A stretch of 26,646 bases of DNA. Source: JAVKLU01 sp031538895. GTDB taxonomy: Bacteria > Pseudomonadota > Gammaproteobacteria > Burkholderiales > Burkholderiaceae. The DNA is taken from NCBI GenBank assembly GCA_031538895.1, contig JAVKLU010000015.1, forward strand, positions 1 to 26,646, read 5' to 3'. Position 1 is the stretch's first letter. Each line of letters begins with the position of its first letter. Position numbers and translations under genes: made by a program. Below, piece by piece: positions 24,250 to 26,646 of this stretch. A model generated the notes under the pieces. The model did not search any database, had not been told where the DNA came from, and saw only the letters and a program-made list of their open reading frames with translations.

Positions 24250-24390
24250 TTTCGCAAAAAAACATGATTTTATCGTGCCCTAATCGAGTATTTCGCTAGG
24301 ATGGCGCCAGGATAAAAGCATTTGAGATCACTTGTTCAACGCTCCCGTAAAAAAATAGTGAATAAAAAGAAAAATAATACAAATCGCTCA

Positions 24391-24416
24391 TTTATGTTGC
24401 AATAAAACAACATAAA
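24391..24416. repeat. 9-bp inverted repeat upstream of the porin
   Basis: TTTATGTTG (24391-24399) and CAACATAAA (24408-24416) are exact reverse complements around an 8-base spacer. It lies in the 443-bp gene-free stretch between copy 3 of the long repeat and the porin. It could be an operator or an RNA hairpin; no T tract follows. Confidence 0.5.
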
Positions 24417-24495
24417 ACTATTGTTGATAAATGTTTGCCATTAAATGGGTGATTTTAATGAATTTTAAGCCAAAAATAATTCAAAATTGTAAATG

Positions 24496-24534
24496 CCTGG
24501 TTTTTCTGACAGAAAAAATTTAATACTCCCCAGG
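24496..24534. repeat. Nested hairpins in the porin upstream region
   Basis: TTTTTCT-GAC-AGAAAAA (24501-24517) is a perfect 7-bp stem, framed by CCTGG (24496-24500) and CCAGG (24530-24534). It may be a structured leader or a regulator site. TTTAAT at 24519-24524 is a possible -10 element, but no matching -35 was found. Confidence 0.45.
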
Positions 24535-24607
24535 CTTAGTTGGGTGCTTAGTTCGGTACTTAGCCGGGTGCTCAGTTACTTACTTAAATTAGTTACTTAG
24601 TTGGATA
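24535..24607. repeat. 12-bp degenerate tandem repeat (about 6 units) in the porin leader
   Basis: Units CTTAGTTGGGTG, CTTAGTTCGGTA, CTTAGCCGGGTG, CTCAGTTACTTA, a 13-base diverged unit and CTTAGTTGGATA run head to tail, ending 85 bp before the porin ATG. The remainder of 24250-24692 holds no gene that I can support. Confidence 0.8.
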
Positions 24608-24692
24608 CTAATAAAGTTCTTGATTAAGCGTGTTTGATTGGAAGTCTAATTTAGCAGAACATTTTTGTATTTAAAATTTACGGAGAGTTTAA

Positions 24693-25778
24693 ATGAAAAA
24701 ATCACTAATTAATGTAGCAGTATTGGGTTCGATGCTGGTTGCGGGTTCTGCGTTCGCGGCGGATGCCTCATTTAGCCTGACAGGTTCGGTTGGTTTTGGC
24801 CTTTCGCAAGGTTCGGCTAAAGACAGCAAAGCCCGTTTTGGTATTACTGACGGTGGCGCAACCATTACAGCGGTTCAAGATTTAGAAAATGGAATTAAAG
24901 CAACTGCGCAGGCCAATTTGGCTTTGGATACAGGCCCACGCGGATCAGCAGTAGGTATTAACGATCGCAGTATTATCTTGAGCGGTGGTTTTGGTGCAGT
25001 GAAGCTGTGGGATTATGACTCGGCGAATAACGCGATGGCGGCGGATATTTCTGGCGCGTCTTTACCGACAGGCTTGGATAATACGAATTTTGGTTTGCAG
25101 TCGGCTAATGTTGCTGGGGTCGCCTATATCAGCCCTGAATTGGTGCCTGGACTGAAGGTTGGCGTTGCTGTTACTCATGGATCTCCCTCGACTAAAGAAG
25201 TCACTGCCGCCAAAGCTGCAGTCGTCGCGGACGCAACAGTAACACCCGCTGTCCCCGCAGCACCCGCAGTCGTTGCCGTTAACAACACTAACGACATTAG
25301 CGCAGCAGCGCCAAGCGTGAGCGTGAGCTATAGTGCCAACGGGTTTTCGGCACGTCTGGCGTTTAAAAACTTGGGCAGTAACTCTGGTAATGCAAAACCT
25401 ATAGATAGCGCCTCTGCTTTGCAAGGTCAGGCATCAACTAACTTTGACGTTTCTTATGACGCAAAAGTCGTGAAAGTAGCGTTTGGGTATAGCCAAGCAA
25501 CGACAAAAGATGCTGATGGTCTTGATAACATTAAATCAAAAAACCCTGCTTATGTGCTTGGTGTTAGTGCGCCAGTTGGCCCTGTTACCTTGGGTTTAGC
25601 CTATGCGACGCGTAAAGGTACGGACGATAAAGATAATTCGGGTATGGTCATGGGTGTTAATTACGATTTGGGCAAAAACACTGCGGTTAACGTAAGTTTT
25701 GCAAATGCGTTTACAGTAGCGGGCGCGACATCATCAGGTCAATCGCAATACCGTGTTAAATTGGTTCAATCGTTCTAA
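24693..25778 (+). CDS. Gram-negative general porin (Burkholderia/OmpC-like)
   Basis: Outer-membrane porin of 361 aa, expected to form a trimeric 16-stranded barrel for passive diffusion. Residues 1-22 are a clear signal peptide ending in SAFA. Strand-like stretches follow, starting SFSLTGSVGFGLS, with RFGITDGGATITAVQDLENGIKA and NDRSIILSGGFGAVKLWDYDS, typical of the beta- and gammaproteobacterial porin family. The protein ends in QYRVKLVQSF, the C-terminal phenylalanine signal for BamA. An Ala/Val/Pro-rich stretch (about 169-195) looks like a surface loop insertion. GGAGAG at 24682-24687 is the ribosome-binding site. The long upstream region with repeats and hairpins suggests regulated expression. 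A strong terminator follows, so it is a single-gene transcript. Substrate preference cannot be read. Confidence 0.9.
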   Translation: MKKSLINVAVLGSMLVAGSAFAADASFSLTGSVGFGLSQGSAKDSKARFGITDGGATITAVQDLENGIKATAQANLALDTGPRGSAVGINDRSIILSGGFGAVKLWDYDSANNAMAADISGASLPTGLDNTNFGLQSANVAGVAYISPELVPGLKVGVAVTHGSPSTKEVTAAKAAVVADATVTPAVPAAPAVVAVNNTNDISAAAPSVSVSYSANGFSARLAFKNLGSNSGNAKPIDSASALQGQASTNFDVSYDAKVVKVAFGYSQATTKDADGLDNIKSKNPAYVLGVSAPVGPVTLGLAYATRKGTDDKDNSGMVMGVNYDLGKNTAVNVSFANAFTVAGATSSGQSQYRVKLVQSF

Positions 25779-25854
25779 ATGGATATGATTAACAAGCCTG
25801 ATATGACGGCTTAGTTATTTTTATTAGTTAGTTTATTAGTGGATATTGTTGAAC

Positions 25855-25889
25855 AAAACCCCTGCGCTGAAAAGTGCAGGGGTTTTTTT
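25855..25889 (+). terminator. Intrinsic terminator of the porin
   Basis: AAAACCCCTGC (25855-25865) pairs with GCAGGGGTTTT (25876-25886) around a 10-base loop, and T residues continue to 25889. It lies 77 bp after the porin stop codon. Confidence 0.95.
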
Positions 25890-25986
25890 ATGCTCAAAAC
25901 AATTAAAAAATATCAAAAAAGCGTCGGCAAATCAATGCTGGCAAAGCATTAAGTGGCCGGCATTAAGTAAAGGGTCCTAAAATTTC

Positions 25987-26015
25987 TTGACAGCTCTGGC
26001 GTGATAAAAGATAAT
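25987..26015 (+). promoter_or_regulatory. Strong sigma-70 promoter of the tRNA-tuf array
   Basis: A consensus TTGACA (25987-25992), a 17-bp spacer and GATAAT (26010-26015) are followed by a GC-rich discriminator (CGCCGG), as in stringently controlled tRNA promoters. Transcription should start near 26022, just before tRNA-Tyr, and may run through all three tRNAs into tuf. Confidence 0.85.
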
Positions 26016-26029
26016 CGCCGGTTCTGCGA

Positions 26030-26116
26030 GGAGGGGTGGCCGAGTGGTTAATGGCAGCAGACTGTAAATCTGCCCGCTTAACGCGTACACTGGTTCGAAT
26101 CCAGTCCCCTCCACCA
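26030..26116 (+). tRNA. tyrT: tRNA-Tyr (anticodon GTA)
   Basis: Acceptor GGAGGGG (26030-26036) pairs with CCCCTCC (26106-26112), followed by A and an encoded CCA. The anticodon stem GCAGA/TCTGC encloses loop CTGTAAA with GTA at 26064-26066. A long variable arm marks a class II tRNA, and TTCGAAT is in the T loop. First gene of the tRNA-Tyr/Gly/Thr-tuf array. Confidence 0.97.
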
Positions 26117-26200
26117 AAAATAAGCAAGATGGCTAAAGAGGTGACTAAGGCGGACAGGGTAAGCAAGTGATGAGCGGAGTTGTGAGGAAGTAGTTTTTAT

Positions 26201-26274
26201 GCGGGTGTAGCTCAATGGTAGAGCAGAAGCCTTCCAAGCTTAAAACGAGGGTTCGATTCCCTTCACCCGCTCCA
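26201..26274 (+). tRNA. glyT: tRNA-Gly (anticodon TCC)
   Basis: Acceptor GCGGGTG (26201-26207) pairs with CACCCGC (26264-26270), then discriminator T and encoded CCA. The anticodon loop CTTCCAA has TCC at 26233-26235, and TTCGATT is in the T loop. It is a substrate of the GlyQS synthetase encoded at 8215-11339. Confidence 0.97.
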
Positions 26275-26305
26275 CAAGCTTAGTTAGGTTAGTCAGATTA
26301 GCCTG

Positions 26306-26380
<75 letters not shown>

Positions 26381-26456
26381 CAATGTGTGTGTTTATTTAT
26401 TTGTGGTGTGCTTGAGTTTGGCTGGCTGGCTGGCGGGCGTGCTGTTCAGGATTTTA

Positions 26457-26503
26457 GGTTGTTGAATTTCTCTTGGTTGTTGGGTTTCTCTGGGGTTTCT
26501 CTG
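26457..26503 (+). repeat. Tandem repeats in the tuf leader
   Basis: Two 18-bp units (26457-26474 and 26475-26492, 15 of 18 identical) are followed by an exact 11-bp duplication, GGGTTTCTCTG at 26482-26492 and 26493-26503. They end just before the Shine-Dalgarno sequence of tuf. A GGCT triplet of units also occurs at 26420-26431. Confidence 0.85.
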
Positions 26504-26518
26504 ATAAGGAAATAGATC

Positions 26519-26646
26519 ATGGCAAAAAGTAAATTTGAGCGGACGAAGCCGCATGTGAACGTTGGAACGATTGGTCACGTGGATCATGGTAAGACGACAT
26601 TGACGGCGGCGATAACGACGGTATTGTCGTCGAAATTTGGTGGTGA
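26519..26646 (+). CDS. tuf: Elongation factor Tu, first 42 codons (cut by window end)
   Basis: GTPase that delivers aminoacyl-tRNA to the ribosome. Only the start is present: MAKSKFERTKPHVNVGTIG, then HVDHGKTTLTAAI (about 20-32), which contains the G1 loop, with the frame open to the last base. AAGGA at 26506-26510 is the ribosome-binding site. Its place after tRNA-Tyr/Gly/Thr is the copy usually called tufB, normally followed by tRNA-Trp, secE and nusG. Confidence 0.97.
   Translation, partial: MAKSKFERTKPHVNVGTIGHVDHGKTTLTAAITTVLSSKFGG

Noticed and set aside
25062..25424. Minus-strand open frame of 120 codons opposite the porin
   Set aside because: Cys/Gly/Ala-rich shadow of the porin coding strand; the porin frame is clearly the real one.
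25963..26166. Minus-strand open frame of 67 codons across tRNA-Tyr
   Set aside because: It is the antisense of a class II tRNA gene (peptide with ADLQSAAINHSATPP), a well-known type of false protein.

Overview
The window looks like the chromosome of a betaproteobacterium (Burkholderiales-like) of moderate-to-low GC. The clues are the rhodanese-grxC-secB-gpsA row facing gpmA-envC-ctpA, the glyQ-glyS-gmhB operon, a Burkholderia-type porin, and the tRNA-Tyr/Gly/Thr-tuf array. The content is mostly housekeeping. No phage, CRISPR array, transposase gene or defence island was seen.

Layout. (1) 1-3173, plus strand: the two permeases and the ATPase of a glucose-type ABC importer (gtsB, gtsC, gtsD). 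They are interrupted by copies of a 143-bp palindromic repeat; the binding protein is presumably upstream of the window. (2) 3244-7456, minus strand: mnmG-rsmG-parA-parB, the cluster that usually sits near the replication origin. A parS-like site lies over or against the start codons of rsmG and mnmG. The AT-rich gap behind mnmG carries DnaA-box-like words and is a candidate oriC. (3) 7661-11339, minus strand: glyQ-glyS-gmhB (both glycyl-tRNA synthetase subunits and the heptose-bisphosphate phosphatase). (4) 11397-14943, minus strand: gpmA-envC-ctpA (glycolysis, an amidase activator for cell division, a periplasmic processing protease). (5) 15232-19355, plus strand: a membrane rhodanese, grxC, secB and gpsA, then an RlpA-like SPOR lipoprotein and a DUF3108 protein. 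(6) 19494-22126, plus strand: typA and a small outer-membrane beta-barrel protein, ending in a strong terminator. (7) 22235-24043, minus strand: an Atm1-type ABC exporter. (8) 24107-25889: a third copy of the 143-bp repeat, a structured and repetitive 440-bp upstream region, and a porin with its terminator. (9) 25987-26646: a strong promoter, three tRNAs and the first 42 codons of tuf.

The most unusual material is non-coding. There are three 143-bp copies of one interspersed palindrome with perfect 12-bp terminal inverted repeats (in the two intact copies), one of them inside the gts operon. Two parS-like sites are merged with translation starts. Six short tandem repeats (10 to 24 bp units) lie between 12.8 and 26.5 kb, four of them outside genes or across a stop codon. 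All assignments come from reading the sequence and from family knowledge; no database search was run.
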